From NCBI GenBank assembly GCA_020247395.1, contig JADCJC010000045.1, positions 1 to 64,000 of the forward strand: 64,000 bases of DNA, written 5' to 3'. The translations under genes were made by a program, and so were the position numbers. This document shows, one piece after another, positions 46,944-56,983 of the stretch. The stretch's first letter is position 1; the number at the start of each line of letters is the position of its first letter. Under the pieces are notes generated by a model. It did not search any database and was not told where the DNA came from. It saw only the letters and a program-made list of their open reading frames with translations. The stretch comes from Rhodocyclaceae bacterium. GTDB taxonomy: Bacteria; Pseudomonadota; Gammaproteobacteria; Burkholderiales; Usitatibacteraceae.

Positions 46944-47945
46944 TTAACGACCCAATTGATACTTCGCAACGGCGCGATTGTGTTCATCCAAGGTGCGTGA
47001 AAACACGTGCGATCCGTCGCCGTTACCGGTCGCCACAAAGTACAACTTGTCGGTAGCTGCGGGATTCAGTGCGGCCTTGATCGAGGCCAGACCGGGCATC
47101 GCAATCGGTGTCGGTGGCAGACCATCGCGCGTATAGGTGTTATACGGGGTGTCAGTCATCAAGTCGCGTCGACGAATGTTGCCATCGAATTTTTCACCCA
47201 TGCCATAAATGACAGTCGGGTCGGTTTGTAGCCGCATCGGCATCCGCAATCGATTAACAAATACACCTGCAATTTGTGGCCGTTCATCTGCGCGACCGGT
47301 TTCTTTTTCGACAATCGAGGCCATGATGAGTGCCTCGTATGGGCTTTGATATGGCAGACCCTGCGCGCGATCTTGCCAAGCCTCGTTCAGTTTTTTCCGC
47401 ATAGCCTGGTAACTCGCCCGCAAAATGTCGAGGTCACTCGTTCCGGGCGAAAACTGGTAGGTGTCAGGGAAAAACAGCCCCTCCGGATGGGTTTCCGGCG
47501 CGGCGAGCTTTCTCAGAATCTCGTTGGCACTAAGTCCCTTTAACGTCACGCGAATATCTGGGTTCTGCTCTAACGCAGCGCGCATTTCGCGAAATGTCAC
47601 GCCCTCGACGAAGGTTACCCCTACCTTGAGCACGTCTCCGTCGACCATCTTTTGCAACAGCTCCATGGGAGAGATAGCCGACACAAGTCGATAACGTCCC
47701 GCCTGAATTTTCGACGCCTCGTCGGTGAGTCGACCCAATAACCATAGGCTGTATGGCTCGGCCAGAAGGCCAGCGTCGGTAAGTTTTTGCGCCACCGCCT
47801 TCAAGGAACGCCCTTTTTCGACCGTGAAATCAAACGGCACTGTCGGCAAGTTAAGCGGGGTTCGGAAATACCTGACTCCCGCAGCACTGATCGCGATTGC
47901 AGCCACGCAAAGCACGAACAAGATTGCAGCAAACACACGCGCCAT
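46944..47945 (-). CDS. mltG: Endolytic murein transglycosylase MltG
   Basis: A membrane-anchored lytic transglycosylase that cleaves nascent glycan strands. The 333-residue product has one N-terminal helix (residues 4-24), a LysM-like region (GRSLKAVAQKL) and the YceG catalytic domain with the essential glutamate in MASIVEKETG and the LQTDPTVIYG block. It is within the fab-tmk-holB cluster. Confidence 0.92.
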   Translation of the reverse strand: MARVFAAILFVLCVAAIAISAAGVRYFRTPLNLPTVPFDFTVEKGRSLKAVAQKLTDAGLLAEPYSLWLLGRLTDEASKIQAGRYRLVSAISPMELLQKMVDGDVLKVGVTFVEGVTFREMRAALEQNPDIRVTLKGLSANEILRKLAAPETHPEGLFFPDTYQFSPGTSDLDILRASYQAMRKKLNEAWQDRAQGLPYQSPYEALIMASIVEKETGRADERPQIAGVFVNRLRMPMRLQTDPTVIYGMGEKFDGNIRRRDLMTDTPYNTYTRDGLPPTPIAMPGLASIKAALNPAATDKLYFVATGNGDGSHVFSRTLDEHNRAVAKYQLGR

Positions 47946-47981
47946 CAGTTGCCTTCTAGGGTAATGAACGTCAACGCGACA

Positions 47982-49217
47982 CTATCGCAGTCTCTTCATA
48001 ACCAACGTACCGTTAGTCCCGCCAAAACCAAAGGAATTAGATAATGCCACGTCAATTTTCATGTCACGCGCAACGTTGGCACAATAGTCCAAGTCACACT
48101 CCGGATCTTGATCAAATATGTTGATCGTTGGCGGCGAAACTTGATTGTAAATCGCCAGCGTAGTGAATACCGCCTCAACGCCGCCCGCCGCTCCGAGTAA
48201 ATGCCCGGTCATTGATTTGGTAGAGTTCACCACCAGATTTTTCGCATGGTCGCCAAATGCGGCCTTGACTGCGGCGGTCTCATTCTTATCGCCAAGCGGT
48301 GTCGAGGTGCCATGGGCATTCAAGTACTGGACGTCCTCACCGTTGACGCCAGCGTTGCGCAGCGCCGCCAACATGCCGCGACGCGGCCCGTCCATACTTG
48401 GCGCGGTGATGTGGTTGGCGTCCGCGCTCATTCCCATCGCCGCCAGTTCGCTATAAATCCGGGCTCCGCGCGCCTTGGCGTGTTCGTACTCTTCCAGCAC
48501 CAAGATACCCGCCCCTTCGCCGAGCACAAATCCATCGCGGCCGCGGTCAAATGGACGGCTTGCGGTCTCCGGCGAATCGTTTCGCTCAGAAAGCGCTTTC
48601 ACCGCACAGAACCCACCAATACCCGCCATACAGATGGTCGCCTCAGCCCCGCCGGCGATCATGATGTCGGCGTCGCCGTATTCGATCATTCGGCCCGCGT
48701 CGCCAATACAGTGTGTTGCGGTGGTGCAAGCCGAGACCATGGAAACGTTTGGCCCCTTCACCCCGTACTGGATGGAAATCAGCCCGGCAACCATATTGAT
48801 GATCGAGCCCGGCACAAAAAATGGGGAGAGTCGGCGTGGCCCTTTGTCGATCATTTCCCGGATATTGTCCTCGATCATAGGCAGACCGCCGATGCCGGAG
48901 CCCACATTCACACCGATACGATGCGAGTTTGAATCATTGACGACGATGCCTGAATCGTCCAGCGCCATCTTTGCCGCGGCAAGACCGAAATGGATAAAGG
49001 TATCCATACGCCGGACTTCTTTCGGCGACATCCAATCGGCCGCGTTGAAGTTTTTCACCTCACCGGCGAAGCGGGTGGGCAACATGCCAGCGTCAAATCG
49101 TGTGATCGGACCGATACCGCCGCGACCGTTGACGATATTGTCCCATGCGGTGGCAACGGTATTGCCTACGGGCGAGACGATACCCAACCCCGTGATGACG
49201 ACCCTACGCTTACTCAT
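47982..49217 (-). CDS. fabF: 3-oxoacyl-ACP synthase II
   Basis: FabF elongates acyl-ACP in fatty acid synthesis. The 411-residue protein has the active-site cysteine in SACTTATHC, and the two histidines in NAHGTSTPLGD and KSMTGHLLGAAG. ATG at 49217 is used rather than a TTG two codons earlier. It follows acpP with 111 bases that include a terminator-like hairpin. Confidence 0.96.
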   Translation of the reverse strand: MSKRRVVITGLGIVSPVGNTVATAWDNIVNGRGGIGPITRFDAGMLPTRFAGEVKNFNAADWMSPKEVRRMDTFIHFGLAAAKMALDDSGIVVNDSNSHRIGVNVGSGIGGLPMIEDNIREMIDKGPRRLSPFFVPGSIINMVAGLISIQYGVKGPNVSMVSACTTATHCIGDAGRMIEYGDADIMIAGGAEATICMAGIGGFCAVKALSERNDSPETASRPFDRGRDGFVLGEGAGILVLEEYEHAKARGARIYSELAAMGMSADANHITAPSMDGPRRGMLAALRNAGVNGEDVQYLNAHGTSTPLGDKNETAAVKAAFGDHAKNLVVNSTKSMTGHLLGAAGGVEAVFTTLAIYNQVSPPTINIFDQDPECDLDYCANVARDMKIDVALSNSFGFGGTNGTLVMKRLR

Positions 49218-49273
49218 AATCAAACCTGATGGAGAAATATAAAGTCAGTTGAACGTCTGCACATCGCGCGGCC

Positions 49274-49308
49274 AATAAAAAAGCTGCCGACCGGTGCCGA
49301 TCGACAGC
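49274..49308 (-). terminator. Terminator/attenuator between acpP and fabF
   Basis: On the minus strand a stem of about 11 bp (GCTGTCGATCG paired with CGGTCGGCAGC, two G-U pairs) with a small loop is followed by TTTTTTATT. It lies 20 bases past the acpP stop. Partial termination here would make acpP mRNA more abundant than fabF. Confidence 0.8.
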
Positions 49309-49328
49309 CTGTACGCGCCGCGAATACG

Positions 49329-49568
49329 TTACTTTTTCTGGTTGGCGGATACGTAGTCGATTGCTTGCTGAACAGTGGTGATCTTCTCGGCGGCCTCGTC
49401 CGGAATCTCAGTTTCGAACTCTTCTTCGAGGGCCATTACCAGTTCAACGTTGTCCAGCGAGTCAGCGCCAAGATCTTCGACAAACGATGATTCGTTCTTT
49501 ATCTCGGCTTCTGCTACGCCGAGTTGTTCTGCGACGATCTTCTTTACGCGCGCTTCGATGTTATCCAT
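49329..49568 (-). CDS. acpP: Acyl carrier protein
   Basis: The 79-residue acidic protein has the DSL motif (GADSLDNVE) with Ser37 as site of phosphopantetheine attachment, and [16 protein letters not shown] in helix III. It is the acyl carrier for the surrounding fab enzymes. Confidence 0.97.
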   Translation of the reverse strand: MDNIEARVKKIVAEQLGVAEAEIKNESSFVEDLGADSLDNVELVMALEEEFETEIPDEAAEKITTVQQAIDYVSANQKK

Positions 49569-49665
49569 GTGCTACTTCCTTTCGAGATAAAACTGCACTA
49601 GTTTACCAAAACCGCAAAAATCCGCCGGTACCTGAATTCGACCGCATTTTATCCATGCAGCCAGA

Positions 49666-50415
49666 TTACTCCATGTGCATGCCGCCGTTGACATGGATCG
49701 TATTGCCGGTGATGTAGGCGGCGCAGGGCGAAGCGAGGAATAGCACCGCCTCCGCAATATCAGCCGGCTGACCAAGCCGCCCCAGCGGAACACTACCGAC
49801 CAATTTGGAGACTTGCTCGGAAGATAACGCTTTTGTCATGTCTGTTTCGATGAAGCCGGGGGCGACACAATTAACGGTGATATTTCGACTTCCCACTTCG
49901 CGCGCGAGCGCCTTGCTGAATCCAACCATGCCCGCCTTGGCCGCGACATAGTTAACCTGCCCGGCGTTGCCAATAAATCCAACGACCGACGCGATATTGA
50001 TGATGCGACCAGCACGTGCTTTCATCATGCCCTTGATCACACCGCGACAAAGCCGGAACACCGAGGTCAGGTTAGTCTCAAGTACGCCCGACCAGTCCTC
50101 ATCCTTCATCCGCATCATCAAGTTATCACGGGTGATGCCGGCGTTGTTTACCAGAATACTCACGGCACCGAACTTCTCCTCAACTGTCTTCAACAGCGAG
50201 TCTGTCTGTGCCGCATTCTTCACATCCAGCAACGCACCGAGGCCTTTCCCGCCGGCGGCATCGATGGCGGCCTGGATAGTGGCTGCACCAGAGTCACTCG
50301 TCGCTGTACCGATTACAGTAGCGCCCTCCGCCAGCAACCGAGCCAAAATTGCAGCGCCAATCCCGCGGGTGGCACCGGTAACCAAGGCAACCTGCCCGTC
50401 AAGTAGTTTTGTCAT
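49666..50415 (-). CDS. fabG: 3-oxoacyl-ACP reductase
   Basis: An NADPH-dependent short-chain reductase of 249 residues, with the Rossmann motif TGATRGIG, NNAGITRD, the catalytic serine in IINIASVVG and Y-x3-K in NYVAAKAG. The start at 50415 matches the usual FabG length; the longer frame overlaps the fabD spacer. Confidence 0.95.
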   Translation of the reverse strand: MTKLLDGQVALVTGATRGIGAAILARLLAEGATVIGTATSDSGAATIQAAIDAAGGKGLGALLDVKNAAQTDSLLKTVEEKFGAVSILVNNAGITRDNLMMRMKDEDWSGVLETNLTSVFRLCRGVIKGMMKARAGRIINIASVVGFIGNAGQVNYVAAKAGMVGFSKALAREVGSRNITVNCVAPGFIETDMTKALSSEQVSKLVGSVPLGRLGQPADIAEAVLFLASPCAAYITGNTIHVNGGMHME

Positions 50416-50471
50416 AGGTGGTTCTCGTCTCTCACTGTCTTGGGGAAAGTGTGGCGTCTGCAAGCCGCAGA

Positions 50472-51407
50472 CTATGCGTTGGCGACCGCAATTGCCGCAT
50501 TGAGCCCCGCTTCGTCACTTATCGCCAGACAATTCAGGTTGGGCTCGATGCGTTTATTCAGACCCGTAAGAACCTTGCCTGGCACGCATTCAATCACCGT
50601 CGTCGCGCCATTTCTTGCCAACGCCTGAACGGTCTCAATCCAACGCACCGGGCGGAACAGCTGTTCCACTAGCGCAGACTTGATCTCCTCTGCCGTTGAA
50701 AATGAAGCCACGTCTGCGTTTTGGATGACCGGTACAGCGGGTGTCGTAATTTGCACATGCTGCAAACGGCTGCGCAATTGTTCCGCCGCTGGACGCATCA
50801 GCGCGCAATGTGACGGCGCGCTCATCGGCAACATAATGGCGCGTTTTGCACCGCGTTCCTTCGCCAGCACCATACCACGCTCAACGGCGCTGCGATGACC
50901 CGCGATCACAACTTGGCCGGGCGAGTTCAAGTTGACCGCTTCAAGCACCTCGCCTGCCGCCGCATCCGAACAGACTTGGCGAACCACATCAACGTCGAGT
51001 CCCAGAACTGCTGCGATGCCGCCCTGCCCTTCCGGTACCGCCGCCTGCATGGCCTCGGCACGAAATCTTACCAGTGGGACCGCATCCGCGAATGCCATCG
51101 CCCCGGCCGCGACCAGCGCGGTGTATTCACCGAGGCTGTGCCCGGCAAAACGCTTCGGCTGTGGGCCACCGAGACTTTGCCATGCGCGCCATGTCGCCAC
51201 ACCGGCAACCAGCATCAAAGGTTGAGTATTCACCGTCTGGTTTTGTAACTCCACCGGTCCGGCTTCGGCAAGTTGCCATAGATCCAGACCAAGTAGTGTC
51301 GACGCCTCGTCAAAGGTGGACTTGACAACCGGTAGCGTCGCCAAACCGGCCATCATACCAATCGACTGTGAGCCCTGACCAGCGAACGTAATTGCGAAGG
51401 TTGTCAT
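50472..51407 (-). CDS. fabD: Malonyl-CoA-ACP transacylase
   Basis: The 311-residue acyltransferase has the N-terminal FAGQGSQSIGM, the nucleophile serine in GHSLGEY and the histidine in MSAPSHCALM. It transfers malonyl units to ACP. Start set at ATG 51407; the longer frame adds residues that overlap the fabH gap. Confidence 0.95.
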   Translation of the reverse strand: MTTFAITFAGQGSQSIGMMAGLATLPVVKSTFDEASTLLGLDLWQLAEAGPVELQNQTVNTQPLMLVAGVATWRAWQSLGGPQPKRFAGHSLGEYTALVAAGAMAFADAVPLVRFRAEAMQAAVPEGQGGIAAVLGLDVDVVRQVCSDAAAGEVLEAVNLNSPGQVVIAGHRSAVERGMVLAKERGAKRAIMLPMSAPSHCALMRPAAEQLRSRLQHVQITTPAVPVIQNADVASFSTAEEIKSALVEQLFRPVRWIETVQALARNGATTVIECVPGKVLTGLNKRIEPNLNCLAISDEAGLNAAIAVANA

Positions 51408-51429
51408 GGTGTTTCGTACGTATTGTGCA

Positions 51430-52395
51430 TTACCATTTTGCGATCGCGGCACCCCAAGCAAAACCGCCGCCGAGCGCGGCCATCAAGACTATTTGCCCGG
51501 GTTTGATTTTGCCCTCGCGAACTGATACGTCGAGCGCGAGCGGGATGGAAGCGGCAGAGGTATTGCCATGGCGGTCAACCGTGATGACCACCTTGTCATC
51601 GGGCATCGCCAGACGTTTTGCCGCGTGCATGATGATGCGCTGATTGGCCTGATGGCAAATGAACCAGTCAATCGCATCGGGCTGCAACCCATTTGCATGT
51701 AACGCTTCCCACGCCACATCTTCAAACGCCTTTACCGCGAACTTGTAAACCGCGCCCCCTTCCATGGTCAGCATCGGGCTGCCGCGAATCTTGCCGTTCT
51801 CAACTGTGCCTGGTGCGCAGAGCGCCTGGCGATAACTACCGTCGGCGTGCAGATGCGTTGACAGGATGCCCGGCTCCGTTGACGCCTTCAGCACCACCGC
51901 CCCGGCACCATCGCCGAACAATACACAGGTGGTTCTATCTTGCCAATTCATGATGCGCGAGAATACTTCGGTACCCACCACCAACGTACACTTGGCGGCA
52001 CCCGTACGGATGAATTTTTCGGCCGTTGCAAGGCCATAAACAAACCCCGCGCACACGGCCTGCACATCAAACGCGATCGCCTCCTTAACGCCCAACTTGT
52101 CCTGCAAGATACAGGCTGTTGATGGAAACACCATATCCGGCGTCGAGGTTGCAACGATGATCAAGTCGATGTCATTTGCATCAACCCGCGCGGCTTTCAT
52201 GGCGCGCTGACAGGCGATCAACGCGAGGTCGCTCGCACTTTCATTGTCTGCGGCATAGTGGCGCTCGCGAATGCCAGTGCGTGAAAAAATCCACTCATCA
52301 CTGGTGTCGACAGTCTTTGACAACTCGTCGTTGGTGACACACCGTGCCGGTAGGTAACTCCCGGTGCCGGCAATGCGGGCAAAGACTTCGCTCAT
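51430..52395 (-). CDS. fabH: 3-oxoacyl-ACP synthase III
   Basis: FabH starts fatty acid synthesis by condensing acetyl-CoA with malonyl-ACP. The 321-residue protein has the active cysteine in AVCAGFVYG, histidine in [10 protein letters not shown] and asparagine in GNTSAAS. The gene directly abuts plsX. Confidence 0.96.
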   Translation of the reverse strand: MSEVFARIAGTGSYLPARCVTNDELSKTVDTSDEWIFSRTGIRERHYAADNESASDLALIACQRAMKAARVDANDIDLIIVATSTPDMVFPSTACILQDKLGVKEAIAFDVQAVCAGFVYGLATAEKFIRTGAAKCTLVVGTEVFSRIMNWQDRTTCVLFGDGAGAVVLKASTEPGILSTHLHADGSYRQALCAPGTVENGKIRGSPMLTMEGGAVYKFAVKAFEDVAWEALHANGLQPDAIDWFICHQANQRIIMHAAKRLAMPDDKVVITVDRHGNTSAASIPLALDVSVREGKIKPGQIVLMAALGGGFAWGAAIAKW

Positions 52396-53484
52396 CTAAC
52401 CCTCCGCAGAAACTGGCGCGGCATCAACAACGACAGCACGCACGGAGGGCTGCAACAACCCTTCGCCGTGCAGCCGTTCAATCTCGGTGCTGATCTTGGA
52501 TAACAGCCCGTGCTCGACTTCTGAGTTGGCGCGCAGGATCGCGCGACCAAACCCATAGGCGTCTGCCGACCCGTGGCTCTTCACGACGATACCGCGCAAG
52601 CCAAGCAATGCCGCGCCGTTGTACCGTCGGTGATCAACACGCGCACGAAATCCGTTTAACGCCGGCAATGAGATAAGCGCCATCAATTTACGCAGGGGAG
52701 ACTTCTTGTATTCCTCTTTCAGAAAATCCCCCATCATCTTGGCGATGCCCTCGGAAGCCTTGAGCATTACGTTACCCACAAACCCGTCGCAAACAACCAC
52801 GTCAGTGGTACCTTTGTAAATATCGGTGCCCTCGACGTTGCCGAAGAAATTTAGATGACTGGCCTTCAGCAACTCGCCAGCGCGTTTTGTACTCTCGTTG
52901 CCTTTGATGTCTTCAGAGCCAATATTGAGAAGACCAACTGACGGGTTCTCTTTACCGTCAACGGCGGCACACAACATTGCCCCCATGATGGCGAATTGCA
53001 GCAGATGTTCGGGCGTGGATTCGGCATTTGCGCCTAAATCCAAGACGTACACCACACCATTGCGTGACGGCAGCGCGCCACAGATAGCGGGGCGGTCGAT
53101 GCCTGGAAGCGTCTTGAGGACAAACTTGGCAGTCCCCATCAGCGCGCCGGTATTGCCGGCCGAAACGCAAGCGTGCGCTTTGCCCGACTTCACCAAGTCG
53201 ATGGCGATACGCATAGACGAGTTCTTCTTGTGGCGGATCGCCGAACGCACGTCTTCGTGCATTTCAACAAGTTCAGGTGCCTCGATAACTTCCAGACGCG
53301 GCAATAGCAGCGTCGCGTCGCCGCGCGCTGTGGCTTTTTTTAACTGGGTCTTAATGTCGTCCGTACGACCGACCAAAAGCACTCGACAATCGGGAGATTG
53401 GGCGAGAAACGATAATGCGGCAGGAACGGTGACCTTGGGCCCGACGTCCCCGCCCATCGCGTCGATGGCAATCGTTGTCTGCAT
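52396..53484 (-). CDS. plsX: Phosphate acyltransferase PlsX
   Basis: PlsX makes acyl-phosphate from acyl-ACP for phospholipid synthesis. The 362-residue product starts with the family N-terminus [12 protein letters not shown], and has SAGNTGALM and the [11 protein letters not shown] block. Its stop abuts fabH, as in many proteobacteria. Confidence 0.95.
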   Translation of the reverse strand: MQTTIAIDAMGGDVGPKVTVPAALSFLAQSPDCRVLLVGRTDDIKTQLKKATARGDATLLLPRLEVIEAPELVEMHEDVRSAIRHKKNSSMRIAIDLVKSGKAHACVSAGNTGALMGTAKFVLKTLPGIDRPAICGALPSRNGVVYVLDLGANAESTPEHLLQFAIMGAMLCAAVDGKENPSVGLLNIGSEDIKGNESTKRAGELLKASHLNFFGNVEGTDIYKGTTDVVVCDGFVGNVMLKASEGIAKMMGDFLKEEYKKSPLRKLMALISLPALNGFRARVDHRRYNGAALLGLRGIVVKSHGSADAYGFGRAILRANSEVEHGLLSKISTEIERLHGEGLLQPSVRAVVVDAAPVSAEG

Positions 53485-53563
53485 TTATTTGGGGTAACTC
53501 GCCTCCTGCGAGATGCCCAGCAACCTAGCCGTTATTGATGACGCCAGATCGAGCGCAGACGAT

Positions 53564-53746
53564 TTATTCGTCCGCCTTGGTTTTCACCACTTTCTTTCCA
53601 CGGTAGAAGCCCGACGGGGAGATGTGGTGACGCAAGTGGGTCTCCCCGGTGGTTGGCTCAATGGCCGTCGGTGGGCTGGCCAGAAAGTCATGCGCACGAT
53701 GCATGCCGCGCTTAGAGGGCGACTTCTTGTTCTGTTGGACTGCCAT
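53564..53746 (-). CDS. rpmF: 50S ribosomal protein L32
   Basis: The 60-residue product begins [20 protein letters not shown], the L32 signature, and is very basic. The cysteine pairs of zinc-binding L32 forms are absent. It lies between yceD and plsX in the conserved order. Confidence 0.96.
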   Translation of the reverse strand: MAVQQNKKSPSKRGMHRAHDFLASPPTAIEPTTGETHLRHHISPSGFYRGKKVVKTKADE

Positions 53747-53820
53747 GCTGATTCTCCTAAATTAAAAACTTGTTACTGCGTTTCATACTGCCGTAGCCGC
53801 CAAAAAAATACCTTGGGCGA

Positions 53821-54432
53821 CTAACGCGTTTTCTTTAAGCCTGCAAGTTTCGCAAACGGCGACTGCTCGGCTTCGACATTCACTTGAACGTCTCCGACTG
53901 CAACATCCGACTGAGGCGACCTTCGCAGCGATTTCGGCAACTTGGTCTCTGGAAGCGCCCGCGACCTCGGCGTCGTTGTCGGGATCGCCAGCAACACTTC
54001 TTCCTGAACATGAGCTTTGAGATCAAAATCTTGACCACAGACGATGTAATCCTCGTCATCCGCCTCGTCTTCTAGCGGAGGCAGCGCATCTTCCGAGGCA
54101 ACCACCACTACCCGACTATCGATATCAAGCTCAAAACGCGATGGTGCCAAGGTGACCGGATCCATCACGTCAAACCAACCTGAAATTATACACTGCAAGC
54201 GCTTTTGCTGCCTACCTGATTGATCTGGCAGGCTATTTCCAGTAATCCGGTAACGCACCTGGCCATTAGGTGACGCAAGGAAATCCGCCAGCTCAGGCAA
54301 TTCAAGGGGTGCAAACTCCCCTTCCACCACTTGTTTGAGGCGCGTTAATCGGTCGACCGAGACCGAGGTCGCGGCGCGAGCGGCAATACTGTTGGGCTGG
54401 GCGTGACCGAAGTCAGCGCGTCGGGTACTCAT
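53821..54432 (-). CDS. yceD: DUF177/YceD family protein
   Basis: The 203-residue protein has the YceD/DUF177 core with CIISGWFDVMDPVTL (the CQR-CL equivalent), an acidic EDEADDEDYIV stretch and the C-terminal SPFAKLAGLKK ending. It is thought to act in 23S rRNA metabolism or ribosome assembly. It heads the rpmF-plsX-fab cluster. Confidence 0.9.
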   Translation of the reverse strand: MSTRRADFGHAQPNSIAARAATSVSVDRLTRLKQVVEGEFAPLELPELADFLASPNGQVRYRITGNSLPDQSGRQQKRLQCIISGWFDVMDPVTLAPSRFELDIDSRVVVVASEDALPPLEDEADDEDYIVCGQDFDLKAHVQEEVLLAIPTTTPRSRALPETKLPKSLRRSPQSDVAVGDVQVNVEAEQSPFAKLAGLKKTR

Positions 54433-54504
54433 GCCCTATGATATGATTTTATCTTCAAAAAATCAATAAGTTAACTGCCGGCTTGGGGCGTTAACGCTTC
54501 TATA
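54433..54504. promoter_or_regulatory. A/T-rich divergent promoter region of yceD and maf
   Basis: These 72 bases between two start codons are strikingly A/T-rich. On the minus strand TTAACT-17 bases-TAAAAT is a plausible promoter for the yceD-fab cluster. The rightward promoter for maf is not clear. Confidence 0.4.
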
Positions 54505-55122
54505 GTGGCCTCTCACTTGACTACCGCCACCCTTGAAAAACCGCTGGTTTTGGCTTCCACGTCCCGATATCGGGCCGAGTTGCTGAACCGACTACAGATT
54601 CCATATACGATGGTGTCCCCGGAGTGTAACGAAGCACCTCTCATCGGTGAAAGCTGTGCCGAAACGGCGGCTCGCCTTGCCGCCGCAAAAGCGCTTGCCG
54701 GTGCGGTTCGGTCGGGACTCGCGACCGGACTCGTCATCGGTTCCGACCAAGTTGCCGATCTGGAGGGTGCCGCCATTGGCAAACCGGTCACGCGCGAAAA
54801 TGCCATCCGACAGCTACAGAAGATGCGCGGGAAACGTGTTGTTTTCCACACTGGCATCGCGTTGCTCGACATCGGCAGCGGACGACTGCAGCAAGCGGTC
54901 GTCCCGACCACCGTCACCATGCGCGAGTACAGCGACCAAGCCATCAGCCACTATCTGGACCGAGAAAACGCGTTGGACTGCGCCGGCAGTGCGAAGTCCG
55001 AAGGCTTGGGCGCAGCCTTGATTACATCCATGACGAGCGACGATCCATCAGCACTTGTTGGCCTACCTTTACTGACGCTAATCACCATGCTCGCCGCAGA
55101 AGGGGTCGAGGTGCTTGCATGA
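54505..55122 (+). CDS. Maf/YceF-type nucleotide pyrophosphatase
   Basis: Maf proteins hydrolyse canonical or modified nucleoside triphosphates. The 205-residue protein has the ASTSRYRAELL start block, the SDQV motif (IGSDQVADL) and the GSAKSEGLG block. The start is a GTG at 54505; a TTG at 54517 is possible. It overlaps the methyltransferase gene by four bases (ATGA). Confidence 0.88.
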   Translation: MASHLTTATLEKPLVLASTSRYRAELLNRLQIPYTMVSPECNEAPLIGESCAETAARLAAAKALAGAVRSGLATGLVIGSDQVADLEGAAIGKPVTRENAIRQLQKMRGKRVVFHTGIALLDIGSGRLQQAVVPTTVTMREYSDQAISHYLDRENALDCAGSAKSEGLGAALITSMTSDDPSALVGLPLLTLITMLAAEGVEVLA

Positions 55123-55877
55123 TCGACGCGGCAAAAATCCCGTCCGCAGAGAATAAGCCGGGGATACTGTTTCTCATCCCGACTCACGTAACAGCAGCGA
55201 CCATTCAGAACACGCAGCTCGTGCTGCCGGCACAAGTTATTGCCACCGCAGTTGGCTTGACCCACTATATCGCTGAGAACGCCAAGACGGCGCGCGTGTT
55301 TCTCAAGGCGATTGGTGTGACGCGGCCGCTGGCTGAAATTTCCATCGTTGAGCTAGACAAACACACCAGACAACCTCAACAATCGGACTACTCGAGTCTG
55401 TTAGCACCGTTGTTAGCCGGCAGCGATGTTGGCCTGGTCTCGGAGGCGGGAGCACCCGCAGTTGCCGACCCAGGCGCGTTAGTCGTCGCTGCCGCCCACC
55501 GGGTCGGCATTCCCGTCAAGCCGCTGGTGGGCCCGTCCTCGCTTTTGCTCGCGCTGATGGCCTCAGGGCTCAGCGGCCAGAGTTTTGTTTTCCACGGTTA
55601 CCTGCCGCAGGATAAGGCCGATCGCGCCCGGCGCATCGTTCATATCGAGCGCGAGTCCAAACGCCAGCAACAGACGCAGATGTTTATCGAAACGCCTTAT
55701 CGTAACCAAGCGCTTCTGGCAGACTTGTTAACCACACTCTCCCCCGCCACGCAGCTTTGCGTGGCAACAGACTTAACCGGTGCGATGGAATCGGTGCGGA
55801 CAAAATCAGTCGCTGACTGGCGTTCATCCAACACCAGTCTGGACAAACTGCCGACGATATTCTTGTTACTCGGCTGA
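55119..55877 (+). CDS. SAM-dependent methyltransferase, RsmI-like (tetrapyrrole methylase family)
   Basis: The 252-residue protein has the family blocks LTHYIAENAKTARVFLK, DVGLVSEAGAPAVADPG and GPSSLLLALMASGL. It resembles RsmI (16S rRNA C1402 ribose methylation), but the N-terminal YVVATPIGNL motif is replaced by ILFLIPTHV, as in the smaller paralogs next to maf. The target is therefore uncertain. Confidence 0.82.
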   Translation: MIDAAKIPSAENKPGILFLIPTHVTAATIQNTQLVLPAQVIATAVGLTHYIAENAKTARVFLKAIGVTRPLAEISIVELDKHTRQPQQSDYSSLLAPLLAGSDVGLVSEAGAPAVADPGALVVAAAHRVGIPVKPLVGPSSLLLALMASGLSGQSFVFHGYLPQDKADRARRIVHIERESKRQQQTQMFIETPYRNQALLADLLTTLSPATQLCVATDLTGAMESVRTKSVADWRSSNTSLDKLPTIFLLLG

Positions 55878-55932
55878 GGACAGATACGAGGGGCAGACGC
55901 GAAGGGCCTAGACGAAACATCGCCCGTATACC

Positions 55933-56970
55933 TCAGCGCACGGTTGGCGTTGCCCGCTCCGATAACAACCTCGTCGCGAGGGATTGCCATAATGCGTCTG
56001 AGGCGACTGCGCCGACAGAGGCTCCTATGCGCCGCGCAAACTGTTCCGACAACGAATCTTCGGGCGTGTAGTCGACAATGGTTTCAGCCTTGATCACTTC
56101 CCGCGCGACGTAGTCGAGTCCACCGATCGCATCAGCCAACCCTAGCGCAACACTTTTTTCACCAGACCAAACCAAGCCTGAAAACATTTCCGGTGTTTCT
56201 TTGAGTCGTTTGCCCCGCCCTTCACGAACCACCTTGATAAACTGTTCGTGGATTTCGGTAACCATCTGCTGCGCGAACTTTTGCTGTTCAGGATTGACCG
56301 GTGAAAACGGATCGAGAAAACCTTTGTTGGAACCCGCCGTGACCAGACGACGTTCTACCCCGAGTTTATCCATGGCACCGGTAAAGCCAAAGCCATCCAT
56401 GAGCACACCGACCGAGCCGACGATAGAGGCCTTGTTAACGTAGATCTTGTCTGCCGCCACCGCGACGTAATAACCACCGGACGCGCAAATGTCCTGCACC
56501 ACAACATAAAGCGGGATGTCCTTGTGCAGCGCACGCAGGCGCTTCATTTCGTCGTTGATGTAGCCAGACTGCACGGGGCTTCCGCCAGGGCTATCAATGC
56601 GCAAGACAACACCCTGCGTATTCTTATCCTTGTAGGCAGCTTGCAACGCAGAGATGATCTTGTCGGCGGATGCTTTTGACTCCGCAGCGATGACGCCCTT
56701 CACGTCGATCAGTGCGGTATGTCTTTCTAATCCTGTACCCGCCTGCCTGCCTGCCGTCGCGCCTAGAATGAGTAACAGGATCAGGGCGAAAAACGACAGC
56801 CACAACAGTGAAACCGTGGCCCGCCAGCGGCGCGTACGCTTTTGTTCGGCAAGGGTTTCCACCATGAGTGTTTCGAGAACGCTGCGCTCCCAGCGGGTTT
56901 GTGCGGGCGTCACCGCGTCAGGTGAATTGTCAGCTTCCGCGGGCTTACCCGGGACGGTGGGGTTTTCCAT
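55933..56970 (-). CDS. sppA: S49 family signal peptide peptidase (SppA)
   Basis: A membrane serine protease that degrades cleaved signal peptides. The 345-residue protein has one N-terminal helix (about residues 52-72), the LRIDSPGG block, the CASGGYYVA segment and the IVGSVGVL block. It is the short SppA type. I used the ATG at 56970, since the longer frame overlaps the Rieske gene entirely. Confidence 0.88.
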   Translation of the reverse strand: MENPTVPGKPAEADNSPDAVTPAQTRWERSVLETLMVETLAEQKRTRRWRATVSLLWLSFFALILLLILGATAGRQAGTGLERHTALIDVKGVIAAESKASADKIISALQAAYKDKNTQGVVLRIDSPGGSPVQSGYINDEMKRLRALHKDIPLYVVVQDICASGGYYVAVAADKIYVNKASIVGSVGVLMDGFGFTGAMDKLGVERRLVTAGSNKGFLDPFSPVNPEQQKFAQQMVTEIHEQFIKVVREGRGKRLKETPEMFSGLVWSGEKSVALGLADAIGGLDYVAREVIKAETIVDYTPEDSLSEQFARRIGASVGAVASDALWQSLATRLLSERATPTVR

Positions 56971-56983
56971 CAAAAATATCCAG

